Shown piece after piece: positions 1-6,380 of a stretch of 10,342 bases of DNA. The position numbers and the translations under genes were made by a program. The notes beneath the pieces are model-generated. The model was not told where the DNA came from. It ran no database searches and worked only from the letters and a program-made list of their open reading frames with translations. How positions within the stretch are numbered: the first letter of the stretch is position 1; the number at the start of each line of letters is the position of its first letter. The DNA is from Dehalococcoidia bacterium CG2_30_46_19 (GTDB taxonomy: Bacteria > Chloroflexota > Dehalococcoidia > GIF9 > AB-539-J10), in NCBI GenBank assembly GCA_001872925.1, contig MNYD01000124.1, forward strand, positions 1 to 10,342, read 5' to 3'.

Positions 1-618
1 GTTATAGGTATCGCTGTCGGCTTCGGCGCTCAAAGCTTAATCCGCGATTACCTCAGCGGTCTTTTTATCATATTGGAGGACCCATATGATGTCGGTGATG
101 TGGTTAGAGTCGGCGGCATCGCCGGCCTGGTTGAGGAAATAGGCCTACGCCGTACCATTCTCAGGGACCTGGATGGCATAGTTCATTCCATTCCCAACGG
201 CGAAATTAAAACAGCCAGCAATTTTACCAATAGGTATTCCAGGGTAAACCTGAACATCTCAGTGGCTTATGGAGAGAACCTTGACCGCGTTATCAAGGTC
301 ATAAATAGAGTGTGCACGGAAATGGCTGAAGACCCCAAATGGAAGGCAGACTTTATTACCACACCACAGGTGCTTAGAGTAGATAATCTCGGCGATTCCG
401 GCATTGACATTAAAATACTGGGGGATACTAAACCAATAAGGCAATGGGATGTGATGGGCGAGTTAAGGCTGCGGCTTAAGAGAACATTCGATGCTGAGGG
501 AATTGAGATTCCATGGCCTCATACCAAAGTTTACTTTGGCAATGCTATCCCCGAAATGGAAGAGGCTAAGCAGCCATTCAGGAAATCCACAGCTACCAGG
601 AAGAGGAAGACGTCTTAA
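1..618 (+). CDS. MscS-family mechanosensitive ion channel, C-terminal part (5' end outside window)
   Basis: This is the C-terminal portion of a small-conductance mechanosensitive channel, an inner-membrane protein that opens under membrane tension to release solutes during hypo-osmotic shock. The frame is open from base 1. It begins in the pore-lining helix (GIAVGFGAQSLIRDYLSG), continues through the family signature EDPYDVGDVV into the beta domain, and ends in the cytoplasmic alpha/beta domain with the typical FDAEGIEIPWPHTKVYF segment. A basic, Lys/Arg-rich tail follows. The TTG at 73 falls inside the conserved region and is not the start; the true start is upstream of the window. The stop lies 7 nt from the stop of the convergent holA. 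The family call is seen directly; the paralogue type cannot be told without the N-terminus. Confidence 0.93.
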   Translation, partial: VIGIAVGFGAQSLIRDYLSGLFIILEDPYDVGDVVRVGGIAGLVEEIGLRRTILRDLDGIVHSIPNGEIKTASNFTNRYSRVNLNISVAYGENLDRVIKVINRVCTEMAEDPKWKADFITTPQVLRVDNLGDSGIDIKILGDTKPIRQWDVMGELRLRLKRTFDAEGIEIPWPHTKVYFGNAIPEMEEAKQPFRKSTATRKRKTS

Positions 619-625
619 TATCTTT

Positions 626-1645
626 TTACAACGTAGAGTGCGTCCCTTTGCTATAACACAACTCGGTCACCAGTAACTCAAGGGCAACCTGGTCATTATA
701 TTTACCCGTCTTGATATCTATATCAGTTTCTAAAAGCTTGTTATATGATTGCTTTATGCGGTCAAAGTCATATGATTTTGCCTGGTTAAGCGTCTTACCC
801 AGACCGTAACTTTTCAAGCCCAATTTAGCCTGGATTTGTCTTGCTGACAGTTGTGAACTCAGTTCCTTAACCTGTATTATCAAGCGAAACTGCCTGGTAA
901 GCATGACTAAAACATAAATTAGCGGAGCTCCTTCTCGATACAATTGATGGAGCATCCTATGGGCCATTTTAGGTTGCCCTTCGAGCACAGCATCCACCAG
1001 AGTAAAGATATTGGCTTCCTGGGCATAGCTCACCAATTGTCTGACATCATTCTCTTCAATACTGCGCCCGTGAGCATAAATAAGAAGTTTATCTACTTCA
1101 CTGCTCATTGACCATAAGTCTCCGCCAATAAGCTGAGCAAGCAAGCTCGCTGCATCAGGTGTAATGCTGCCATTCTTTTTATTTACCCGCTGCTGTATCC
1201 AAGCTGTTAATCTCCCGCCTCTCAGTTGAGAGAAGATCCTCAATTCAGCCAAAGGTGAAAGCTCCTCCAATAAAGAGTTTTGTTTGCTCAACTTACCATC
1301 AATTAGCACCAATACCGTGGTTGGCGTCATTCCCGTAACATAAGAAGCCAGGTTTTTCCATTCCGGCAACTTATCCTTAGTTTTAGTAACAGCACGGCTG
1401 CCAGAGCGCAGCTCGCCTCTTCTTGGCTCGAAACGCTTGAGCAAACCTTTAACCACCACCAAGCGATAGGATGATAGGAAAGGAGCAGTATCGCAATTAT
1501 GCCTGAGCTCATTCAAGGTCAAATGCTCACCATCCAGGCTGACAGTGTTAATTGCCAGCATTCCCACATCACCCAGACCCTCCTTGACCTCACTCAAAGC
1601 TTGGTGAATAGAGAAATCGTCTTCCCCATAAAGGATATAAAACAT
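626..1645 (-). CDS. holA: DNA polymerase III subunit delta
   Basis: Delta is the clamp-loader subunit that opens the beta sliding clamp so that it can be placed on primed DNA. The 339-residue product has the usual length and begins with the characteristic MFYILYGEDDF. Family-typical stretches follow: RLVVVKGLLKRF near residues 60-72, the TVLVLIDGKLSKQN strand, the GGDLWSMSSEVDKLLIY segment, and EANIFTLVDAVLEGQPKMAHRML leading into the C-terminal collar domain (roughly residues 210-335). The start is the ATG at 1643-1645; a purine-rich AAGGG abuts it, so the ribosome-binding site is not ideal. The gene follows the winged-helix regulator on the same strand after about 80 nt and converges on the mscS gene. 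It is an ordinary housekeeping gene and looks intact. Confidence 0.93.
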   Translation of the reverse strand: MFYILYGEDDFSIHQALSEVKEGLGDVGMLAINTVSLDGEHLTLNELRHNCDTAPFLSSYRLVVVKGLLKRFEPRRGELRSGSRAVTKTKDKLPEWKNLASYVTGMTPTTVLVLIDGKLSKQNSLLEELSPLAELRIFSQLRGGRLTAWIQQRVNKKNGSITPDAASLLAQLIGGDLWSMSSEVDKLLIYAHGRSIEENDVRQLVSYAQEANIFTLVDAVLEGQPKMAHRMLHQLYREGAPLIYVLVMLTRQFRLIIQVKELSSQLSARQIQAKLGLKSYGLGKTLNQAKSYDFDRIKQSYNKLLETDIDIKTGKYNDQVALELLVTELCYSKGTHSTL

Positions 1646-1685
1646 CCCTTAGTATTCTATCATATAACCCTTTGGCAGGAGGTTT

Positions 1686-1708
1686 TCTCTAATTCACAAA
1701 TTAGGAGA
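1686..1708. repeat. small inverted repeat between the regulator gene and holA
   Basis: The arms TCTCTAATT and AATTAGGAGA can form about nine pairs with one bulged base and a 4-nt loop. It lies in the 80-nt gap between two minus-strand genes. No clear T-tract follows on either strand, so it could be a weak terminator, a processing site or a binding site. Read by eye only. Confidence 0.3.
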
Positions 1709-1725
1709 CAGTAGAGGCTATATAC

Positions 1726-2079
1726 TCACCTTGCCCTTTTAGCTGTTCTGCGCCTCTTCCAGCCTAATATCTCCAGTAAATCTCCTATGACTGCATCCAT
1801 CGTTGTCTCATGCCTTAGCGGCAAATCGGGGTTGATGCGATAGGTATTGCTCCTTCCCATTTTCCTACGCTTCAAATAACCGGCAGCCTCGAGATCAGCG
1901 ATTATCTTATGAACAGTTCTCTCCGTAAAGTCCAGTGCCAAAGCAATCTCACGAGTAGTGCTGCGTGGATGCTTGGAGATATAACTGAGAACCAAGCCAT
2001 GCTTGGTAATAAAAACCCACTTTCCTATTTTATCCAACTCTCCACAAAAAATACTTAAATCTTTATCTCCAAACTCCAA
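1726..2079 (-). CDS. winged helix-turn-helix transcriptional regulator
   Basis: This 117-residue product is a DNA-binding regulator. The segment GLVLSYISKHPRSTTREIALALDFTERTVHKIIADLEAAGYLKRRKMGRSNTYRI (about residues 28-82) reads as a MarR/IclR-like winged helix: a helix, the DEF-type helix-turn-helix with the recognition helix around TERTVHKIIADL, then the wing with KRRKMGRSNTY. After it comes NPDLPLRH, a phrase I associate with a family of small regulators of this kind. The C-terminal tail is strongly basic (WKRRRTAKRAR). The start is a TTG at 2079; no ATG precedes the domain and the ribosome-binding site is weak, so the exact start is uncertain. A consensus promoter pointing the other way begins 8 nt upstream, suggesting it may control the divergent leader and transporter. 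The ligand is unknown. Confidence 0.8.
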   Translation of the reverse strand: MEFGDKDLSIFCGELDKIGKWVFITKHGLVLSYISKHPRSTTREIALALDFTERTVHKIIADLEAAGYLKRRKMGRSNTYRINPDLPLRHETTMDAVIGDLLEILGWKRRRTAKRAR

Positions 2080-2086
2080 AAACCAC

Positions 2087-2114
2087 TTGACAAAATCAAG
2101 CTCAGGTGTATAAT
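2087..2114 (+). promoter_or_regulatory. consensus sigma-70 promoter driving the leader and ArsB-like transporter
   Basis: The hexamers TTGACA (2087-2092) and TATAAT (2109-2114) are both exact consensus, separated by 16 nt. Transcription would start near 2121 and run right, giving a leader of about 370 nt before the transporter start at 2492. No other plus-strand gene explains it. It sits immediately upstream of the minus-strand regulator's start, a layout typical of a divergently controlled pair. Confidence 0.75.
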
Positions 2115-2119
2115 TTTTC

Positions 2120-2145
2120 CTGAAAAATAATTCAGAACTATTATT
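2120..2145. promoter_or_regulatory. overlapping inverted repeats at the predicted transcription start (possible operator)
   Basis: CTGAA (2120-2124) and TTCAG (2131-2135) form a palindrome with a 6-nt spacer. AATAAT (2126-2131) and ATTATT (2140-2145) form a second one with an 8-nt spacer. Both sit at and just after the expected start of the 2087-2114 promoter, where a repressor would block transcription. The divergent winged-helix protein is the natural candidate to bind here, but that is inference; such AT-rich palindromes also occur by chance. Confidence 0.35.
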
Positions 2146-2271
2146 TCCTCATAATGATTACCAGAATTAAAGTGCTAGTAGTGTAGCAAATTCTTGAATA
2201 TTGGTAAAGTGCACAAGGATAAATCCCGTCTAAGTCACTTGTTCTCATCAGGCATCTGTAAGGAAAACAAC

Positions 2272-2310
2272 ATGAATATTTCCCAAAGCGAGTTTATAAA
2301 AAGGAGGTGA
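2272..2310 (+). CDS. possible 12-residue upstream micro-ORF in the transporter leader
   Basis: An ATG at 2272 follows AAGGAAA with suitable spacing and opens a frame encoding MNISQSEFIKRR. Its last two sense codons are AGG AGG followed by TGA, so the end of this frame is itself the Shine-Dalgarno sequence of the next micro-ORF (start 2317). A ribosome terminating here would cover or hand over the downstream site, which would couple the two. The frame is too short for any coding statistic; it is listed because of its position in the leader and the codon/SD overlap. Confidence 0.25.
   Translation: MNISQSEFIKRR
2301..2309 (+). promoter_or_regulatory. strong Shine-Dalgarno sequence for the KPGAP-repeat micro-ORF
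   Basis: AAGGAGGTG is a near-complete complement of the 16S rRNA 3' end. GGAGG (2303-2307) lies 9 nt before the TTG at 2317. It is the strongest ribosome-binding site I see in the window, yet no long gene follows it in any frame, so it favours translation of the short peptide. Confidence 0.65.
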
Positions 2311-2316
2311 AAGGCG

Positions 2317-2385
2317 TTGCAAAAATGGAAGCCCGGCGCCCCTAAGCCTGGTGCCCCTAAGCCCGGTGCCCCTAAGCCCAAGTAG
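2317..2385 (+). CDS. KPGAP-repeat micropeptide (22 residues), candidate leader peptide
   Basis: A TTG start at 2317, 9 nt after a strong Shine-Dalgarno, opens a 22-codon frame ending in TAG at 2383-2385. The peptide starts MQKW and then consists of three KPGAP units and a final KPK, so it is highly basic and one-third proline and has no membrane or secretion character. The three 15-nt units differ at only two kinds of position (CCC/CCT and GGC/GGT), both silent in this frame, which argues that the peptide itself has been maintained. It lies in the leader of the ArsB-like transporter, followed 20 nt later by a terminator-like hairpin. This layout suits a leader peptide whose translation controls read-through, but it could equally be a free small protein. 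I recognise no family. Confidence 0.5.
   Translation: MQKWKPGAPKPGAPKPGAPKPK
2331..2375 (+). repeat. three tandem 15-nt units encoding KPGAP
   Basis: Three consecutive 15-nt units of the type GCCCGGTGCCCCTAA, with a partial fourth (GCCCAAG) after them. The period is a multiple of three, and the differences between units are C/T changes at third codon positions of the micro-ORF. Confidence 0.85.
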
Positions 2386-2405
2386 TTGAGCCGTAAGGGG
2401 TAAGT

Positions 2406-2449
2406 AAAGCGAGGGGAGTTGTGCTGCAAAGACAGCTCCCCTTTGCTTT
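2406..2449 (+). terminator. long terminator-like hairpin (possible attenuator) before the transporter gene
   Basis: The core stem GGGGAGTTGT (2413-2422) pairs with ACAGCTCCCC (2432-2441) over ten positions, one a G-T wobble, around a 9-nt loop. The stem extends outward through A-T and G-T pairs and then AAAGC (2406-2410) with GCTTT (2445-2449), leaving one bulged T. The descending arm ends in T-rich sequence (TTTGCTTTT), as in an intrinsic terminator. It stands between the micro-ORF and the transporter, so most transcripts may end here unless the hairpin is prevented. It might instead simply end a small-peptide transcript. Confidence 0.55.
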
Positions 2450-2491
2450 TGGCTTCGGAGGTATAGCTTTGGGGTCACAAGATACAAATAC

Positions 2492-3754
2492 ATGTGGATT
2501 GCTATTCTTATCTCCGTAATTACCATCGTTCTAATAATGCTGCGCCCTAAGCCGCTAAATGAGGGAACAGCGGCAGCAATGGGTGCCTTTTTGATGTTAG
2601 GTAGTAGTCAGGTATTACCACAAGAACTACCTGCCCTACTACAAGACATTGCGCCTATCTTGCTTTTCTTTCTCGGATTGATGCTTATCTGTGTAGTAGC
2701 TGAGAAGGCTGGCTTTTTCCAGTGGAGTGCTTACCAGGCAGTAAAGTTGTCTAAGGGAAGGGGTTGGCTTCTGTTCTTTACAATTTTTGCTTTAGGAACT
2801 GGCATTACCGCTTTCTTTTTCAACGATGCTACGGCTTTGCTGCTAACCCCTGTTGTTTTCACTTTAGTTAGTGAGCTAAAGCTGAACCCTTTGCCTTATG
2901 TTTTTACCTGTGCTTTTATCGCCAATACCGCTTCTTTGCTCTTGCCAGTATCCAATCCGGTGAACTTGTTGCCATTCACTGCCTTCCATCTTACGCTTGG
3001 CGAGTATCTACACTATCTTCTCCTGCCCAGCATAGCAGCTATTGCCGTGAACATAGCCGTCTTTTATTTTCTTTTTCGGCACAAGATTTCAGCCCGTTTT
3101 GAAGCGTCCAACTTAACATGCCCACCCAAAGATTTTCTTTTTAAATATACCTGCACTGTCCTTGGGGTCATTGCTATAGCTTATCTGGTGGTCTCGTTTT
3201 ATGGTTTACCCCTATTCTGGGTAGCATTGGGTGGGGCACTGCTGCTCGTAGGTGGGGGATTAGCTCTTCATCTCCGTCCCCATGAAATAAGGTCGGGCAT
3301 ATCCTGGTCTATTCTGCTTTTCATCTTCAGCCTCTCCGTAGTAGTAAAGGGGCTGGGAAACAGCGGAGTTATTACCGCATTAGGGAATACATTAAGTCAC
3401 TCCTTTCCGCAGGGGTCACTACGGGCTATCGCTGCAGTTTCCTTGGGCAGTGCTCTCGGCTCTAATTTCATCAACAACTGGGCTATGATGATGGTCTCAG
3501 TATCTAGTTTAGCGTCAGCCAATTCTCACCCTGACAGCAGCCTGATCTACGGCGCTATTTTAGGTGCTGATATTGGTCCTAATCTGACAATTGTAGGCTC
3601 TCTCTCCTCCATGCTATGGCTGGCTATTCTGCGACAGAGAGGGCTGAATATCTCTCCGTGGCAGTACTTCAAAGTGGGGATAGTGTTAACCCCGGTAATG
3701 CTAGCTGCGAGTATCTTGAGCCTTTATGCCGTAGGTCAGCTTAGCGGTCAATAG
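2492..3754 (+). CDS. ArsB/NhaD-family membrane transporter (arsenite-efflux ArsB-like)
   Basis: This 420-residue, very hydrophobic protein of about ten to twelve membrane segments matches the length and signatures of ArsB, the inner-membrane arsenite/antimonite extruder of the ion transporter superfamily. The family landmarks are in order: FFNDATALLLTP (109-120), ANTASLLLPVSNPVN (144-158), NFINNW (325-330) and GADIGPNLTIVGSLSSML (358-375), then ISPWQYFKVGI near 387-397. All align by eye with E. coli ArsB. NNWAMM replaces the NNMP motif known from ArsB, so the substrate could differ; arsenite efflux is not certain. No arsR, arsC or arsA lies beside it. The ATG at 2492 has no proper ribosome-binding site: GGAGGT at 2457-2462 is 29 nt away and better placed for a TTG at 2469 that opens a 16-codon overlapping frame. 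That hints at translational control. Confidence 0.85.
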   Translation: MWIAILISVITIVLIMLRPKPLNEGTAAAMGAFLMLGSSQVLPQELPALLQDIAPILLFFLGLMLICVVAEKAGFFQWSAYQAVKLSKGRGWLLFFTIFALGTGITAFFFNDATALLLTPVVFTLVSELKLNPLPYVFTCAFIANTASLLLPVSNPVNLLPFTAFHLTLGEYLHYLLLPSIAAIAVNIAVFYFLFRHKISARFEASNLTCPPKDFLFKYTCTVLGVIAIAYLVVSFYGLPLFWVALGGALLLVGGGLALHLRPHEIRSGISWSILLFIFSLSVVVKGLGNSGVITALGNTLSHSFPQGSLRAIAAVSLGSALGSNFINNWAMMMVSVSSLASANSHPDSSLIYGAILGADIGPNLTIVGSLSSMLWLAILRQRGLNISPWQYFKVGIVLTPVMLAASILSLYAVGQLSGQ

Positions 3755-3828
3755 AGTTGTTATGAAGATAATAGATTCCTGCTGCCAGGACAACAAAATT
3801 AGACGAAACCTGCGCTATTCCACATGCG

Positions 3829-4071
3829 ATGGGACAGCGTGGGGGTGGCGTCCCTGAATTTCAACCGTTTATTCGGTATCACACTTTTGGCGATTTTAGT
3901 ATAAATTTTTCCGTAAGCATACGAGCAAAAGAATTTACTAACCAATATTTAATCAAACATGAATTTATAAAAAGGTTGCATAAACGCTATAATGAAGAAG
4001 GTATTGTGATTCCTTTCCCAATTAGAACGGTCTACCTTTCTAAGAAGAAGAAAAAAGGAGAAAATCAATGA
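3829..4071 (+). pseudogene. remnant of an MscS-type channel (C-terminal domain only)
   Basis: From about 3848 onward the translation PEFQPFIRYHTFGDFSINFSV ... HEFIKRLHKRYNEEGIVIPFPIRTVYL is the cytoplasmic C-terminal alpha/beta domain of an MscS channel. It matches the end of the gene at 1-618, including the EGI-IP-P---VY ending. The pore helix, beta domain and transmembrane part are absent, and the upstream sequence in all three frames shows no channel homology. The open frame could start at an ATG at 3829, but that lacks a ribosome-binding site and codes for an unrelated GQRGGG stretch. The fragment ends in a lysine-rich tail and its TGA overlaps the ATG of the trehalose gene (ATGA). I read it as the surviving tail of an mscS gene once co-transcribed with the trehalose gene. 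A free-standing 80-residue protein is possible but less likely. Confidence 0.75.
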
Positions 4072-6260
4072 GATTATTAGTAGTATCAAACAGGTTACCC
4101 TTCACAGTGATAGAAAAAAGAGGCAGGCTGGAACTTACTGAAAGTGCAGGAGGCTTAGTTTCAGGTTTAAGTGCATACCTGGATTCATTGAGAGGTTCTT
4201 CTTTTGCCAGTGAGTATATATGGGTAGCCTGGCCGGGCAGCTCGATTAGTGATGAAAATAAAGAGAAATTGAAGTTAAAATTAGCTGAATTTCGCGCATA
4301 CCCCGTTTTTATCTCAGAAGACACAATGGAGAAATTTTACCATGGTTTCTGTAATAAGACCCTTTGGCCACTTTTTCACTATTTCCCGTCTTATGCGATG
4401 TATGATGAAGATTACTGGCTTCATTATAAGAAAGTTAATGAGACATTCTGCGATGCTATTACAGAAATCACAAAACCCGAGGATGTGGTGTGGATACATG
4501 ACTATCATCTTATGCTTCTTCCCAAACTTTTGAGAGAGAAGAGGCCTAACTTGCCGATAGGTTTTTTCCTCCACATCCCTTTTCCAACTTTTGAGATATT
4601 TCGCCTTCTTCCGGGAAAATGGCGCAGTGAGATATTAAATGGTATTTTAGGAGCAGACCTTATAGGCTTTCACACACACGATTACGCAGAATATTTCTTA
4701 AGGTGTGTTCTTCGCATTTTAGGATACGAACACAATATGGGCAAAATTATTACAGAAGACAGGGTTGTGAAAGTCGACACATTTCCAATGGGTATAGATT
4801 TTAAGAAGTTTTATGATGCCACTAATAGCATAGAGGTGCACGAAGAAAGAAGCAATCTTAAAAAATCTCTTGGAGTTTTTAAGGTGATACTTTCAATTGA
4901 CCGCTTAGATTATACAAAAGGTATTATTAACCGATTACAAGGCTACGAAATCTTTCTTGAGAAAAATCAAAAGTGGCATGGAAAGGTAATTCTTGTAGTT
5001 GTGGTTGTCCCTTCCCGTATAGAAGTGGAACACTACCGGCAGATGAAAAGGCAGATAGATGAACTTGTAGGAAAAATCAACGGAAGATTTGGCAGGATTG
5101 GCTGGACACCAATATTGTATCAATACAGATTCTTACCATTCAATAAGCTGGTTTCACTTTATAATATTAGCGATGTAGCTTTAATTACTCCATTAAGGGA
5201 TGGAATGAACCTTATCGCAAAAGAGTACATCTCAACCAGAACTGATAAGACAGGAGTTTTGATTCTTAGCGAGATGGCTGGTGCTTCAAGTGAACTCGTG
5301 GAGGCAATTATAATAAACCCAAACAATAGAGAAGAAATTGCCAACGCCTTAAAAGAGGCGCTAGAGATGTCTGACGAAGAACAGATGAGACGTATTCAAT
5401 CTATGCAGGCACGACTTAAACGCTATGATGTTTCAAGGTGGGCAAATGAGTTCATCCAGAATTTGATTTCTGTAAAAGAGGAGCAAAAACGTTTTTTCGT
5501 AAGATTGTTAGATAGCCATAAAGAGCAGTTGCTGAACGATTTTAAAAAAGCAAACCAAAGGCTTATATTCTTAGATTATGATGGAACACTTGTTCCATTT
5601 ACGGAAACACCACAAAAGGCAAAACCTGACGCGGCTCTTTTAAAAATTCTTAAACACCTTTCCGTAGATGAAAAAAATGAGATTATTCTGATAAGCGGAA
5701 GAGATAGAAATACCCTTCAAAGCTGGTTCGGTATGCTCAATATAGCAATGATAGCAGAGCATGGTGCGTGGATAAAAGAAAAAGGCGGAGATTGGAGAAT
5801 GATTAAACCATTAAGAAACGATTGGAAGCCTCAAATCCTGTCCGTGCTTGAAATACATGCAGATAGACTCCCTGGCTCATTTGTTGAAGAAAAAGAGTTT
5901 TCTTTAGTGTTCCATTACCGCAAAGCTGATCCTGAACTTGCTTCCATAAGGACAAAGGAACTTACAGGCTATTTAATAAATTTCACAGCAAATATAGATG
6001 TTCAAGTACTCCAGGGAAGTAAAATAGTTGAGATTAGAAATTCAGGTGTTAATAAAGGCGCTGCTGCGCTACACTGGATTTCAAAAAATGATTTTGATTT
6101 CATACTGGCAATAGGGGATGACTGGACAGACGAGGATTTGTTCAGGATTCTACCTGAAACTGCTTACTCAATCAAAGTTGGAATAACTCAATCTCATGCT
6201 AAATATAACTTGCATAATCATATGGAGGTCAGGGAATTGCTTTCTGCATTGATGCAATAA
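4068..6260 (+). CDS. otsAB: bifunctional trehalose-6-phosphate synthase/phosphatase (OtsA-OtsB fusion)
   Basis: A 730-residue fusion making trehalose in two steps: UDP-glucose plus glucose-6-phosphate to trehalose-6-phosphate, then removal of phosphate. The GT20 synthase spans about 1-470, with VVSNRLP (5-11), SAGGLVSGL (26-34), WPGSS (55-59), HDYHL (144-148), DRLDYTKGI (278-286) and RDGMNLIAKEY (377-387), which carry the expected substrate-binding Arg, Asp and Lys residues. The HAD-type phosphatase spans about 495-730, with catalytic DYDGT (503-507), SGRDRN (543-548), AEHGAW (563-568), a GSK lysine near 652 and GDDWTDEDLF (683-692). All catalytic motifs are present, so both activities should be intact. 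The start is the ATG overlapping the upstream stop, preceded by AAAAAAGGAGA. Most of the gene is AT-richer than its flanks: hand counts are 18/60 G+C for 4861-4920 and 17/60 for 5641-5700, against 29/60 for 3181-3240. That suggests acquisition. Trehalose would serve as osmoprotectant or reserve. Confidence 0.95.
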   Translation: MRLLVVSNRLPFTVIEKRGRLELTESAGGLVSGLSAYLDSLRGSSFASEYIWVAWPGSSISDENKEKLKLKLAEFRAYPVFISEDTMEKFYHGFCNKTLWPLFHYFPSYAMYDEDYWLHYKKVNETFCDAITEITKPEDVVWIHDYHLMLLPKLLREKRPNLPIGFFLHIPFPTFEIFRLLPGKWRSEILNGILGADLIGFHTHDYAEYFLRCVLRILGYEHNMGKIITEDRVVKVDTFPMGIDFKKFYDATNSIEVHEERSNLKKSLGVFKVILSIDRLDYTKGIINRLQGYEIFLEKNQKWHGKVILVVVVVPSRIEVEHYRQMKRQIDELVGKINGRFGRIGWTPILYQYRFLPFNKLVSLYNISDVALITPLRDGMNLIAKEYISTRTDKTGVLILSEMAGASSELVEAIIINPNNREEIANALKEALEMSDEEQMRRIQSMQARLKRYDVSRWANEFIQNLISVKEEQKRFFVRLLDSHKEQLLNDFKKANQRLIFLDYDGTLVPFTETPQKAKPDAALLKILKHLSVDEKNEIILISGRDRNTLQSWFGMLNIAMIAEHGAWIKEKGGDWRMIKPLRNDWKPQILSVLEIHADRLPGSFVEEKEFSLVFHYRKADPELASIRTKELTGYLINFTANIDVQVLQGSKIVEIRNSGVNKGAAALHWISKNDFDFILAIGDDWTDEDLFRILPETAYSIKVGITQSHAKYNLHNHMEVRELLSALMQ

Positions 6261-6275
6261 AATGACACCGCCACT

Positions 6276-6346
6276 TCATACAACAGCGGATAAAAGGCTT
6301 CGCCAAAATTGCCTTCGGCAACTTCTTTTACCCGCAACCGTTAGAA
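6276..6346. other. long imperfect palindrome resembling an integron attC site
   Basis: The arms GCGGATAAAAG (6286-6296) and CTTTTACCCGC (6325-6335) pair at ten of eleven positions. They enclose two small hairpins, GGCTTCGCC (6296-6304) and TTGCCTTCGGCAA (6309-6321). Outside the arms, AAC (6282-6284) faces GTT (6340-6342) inside CCGTTAGAA, which resembles the attC R' core GTTRRRY except for the last base. The opposite core (ATACAAC) fits RYYYAAC poorly. The site lies 15-90 nt after the otsAB stop, where an attC would sit in a cassette. There is no T-tract, so it is not a classical terminator. The palindrome is seen directly; the attC interpretation is inference. Confidence 0.4.
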
Positions 6347-6380
6347 AAATTATTAAATGTCAATATGATTGGTGAAAGTA

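Noticed and set aside
73..618. A complete gene starting at TTG 73
   Set aside because: The conserved MscS pore helix is encoded upstream of 73 in the same frame, so the gene is cut by the window edge.
2331..2375. The 15-nt tandem units as a CRISPR array or iterons
   Set aside because: The units are too short and contiguous, with no spacers; they are in frame with a micro-ORF, and there is no origin or replication gene nearby.
2235..2526. Antisense open frames across the KPGAP repeat (LGAPG or LRGTG repeats on the minus strand)
   Set aside because: They arise because the 15-nt repeat reads open on both strands; the strong Shine-Dalgarno, the promoter and the silent-only differences support the plus-strand frame.
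3755..3847. Missing N-terminal part of the second MscS channel in another frame (frameshift)
   Set aside because: I read all three plus-strand frames here and none shows pore-helix or beta-domain sequence, so this is a truncation and not a frameshift.
4342..4533. Short frames on both strands inside otsAB
   Set aside because: They lie wholly inside the synthase domain between conserved motifs and have no ribosome-binding site or homology.
6285..6336. The otsAB downstream palindrome as a simple intrinsic terminator
   Set aside because: No T-tract follows on the plus strand, and the outer paired AAC/GTT with two inner hairpins is more elaborate than a terminator; transcript termination there is still possible.
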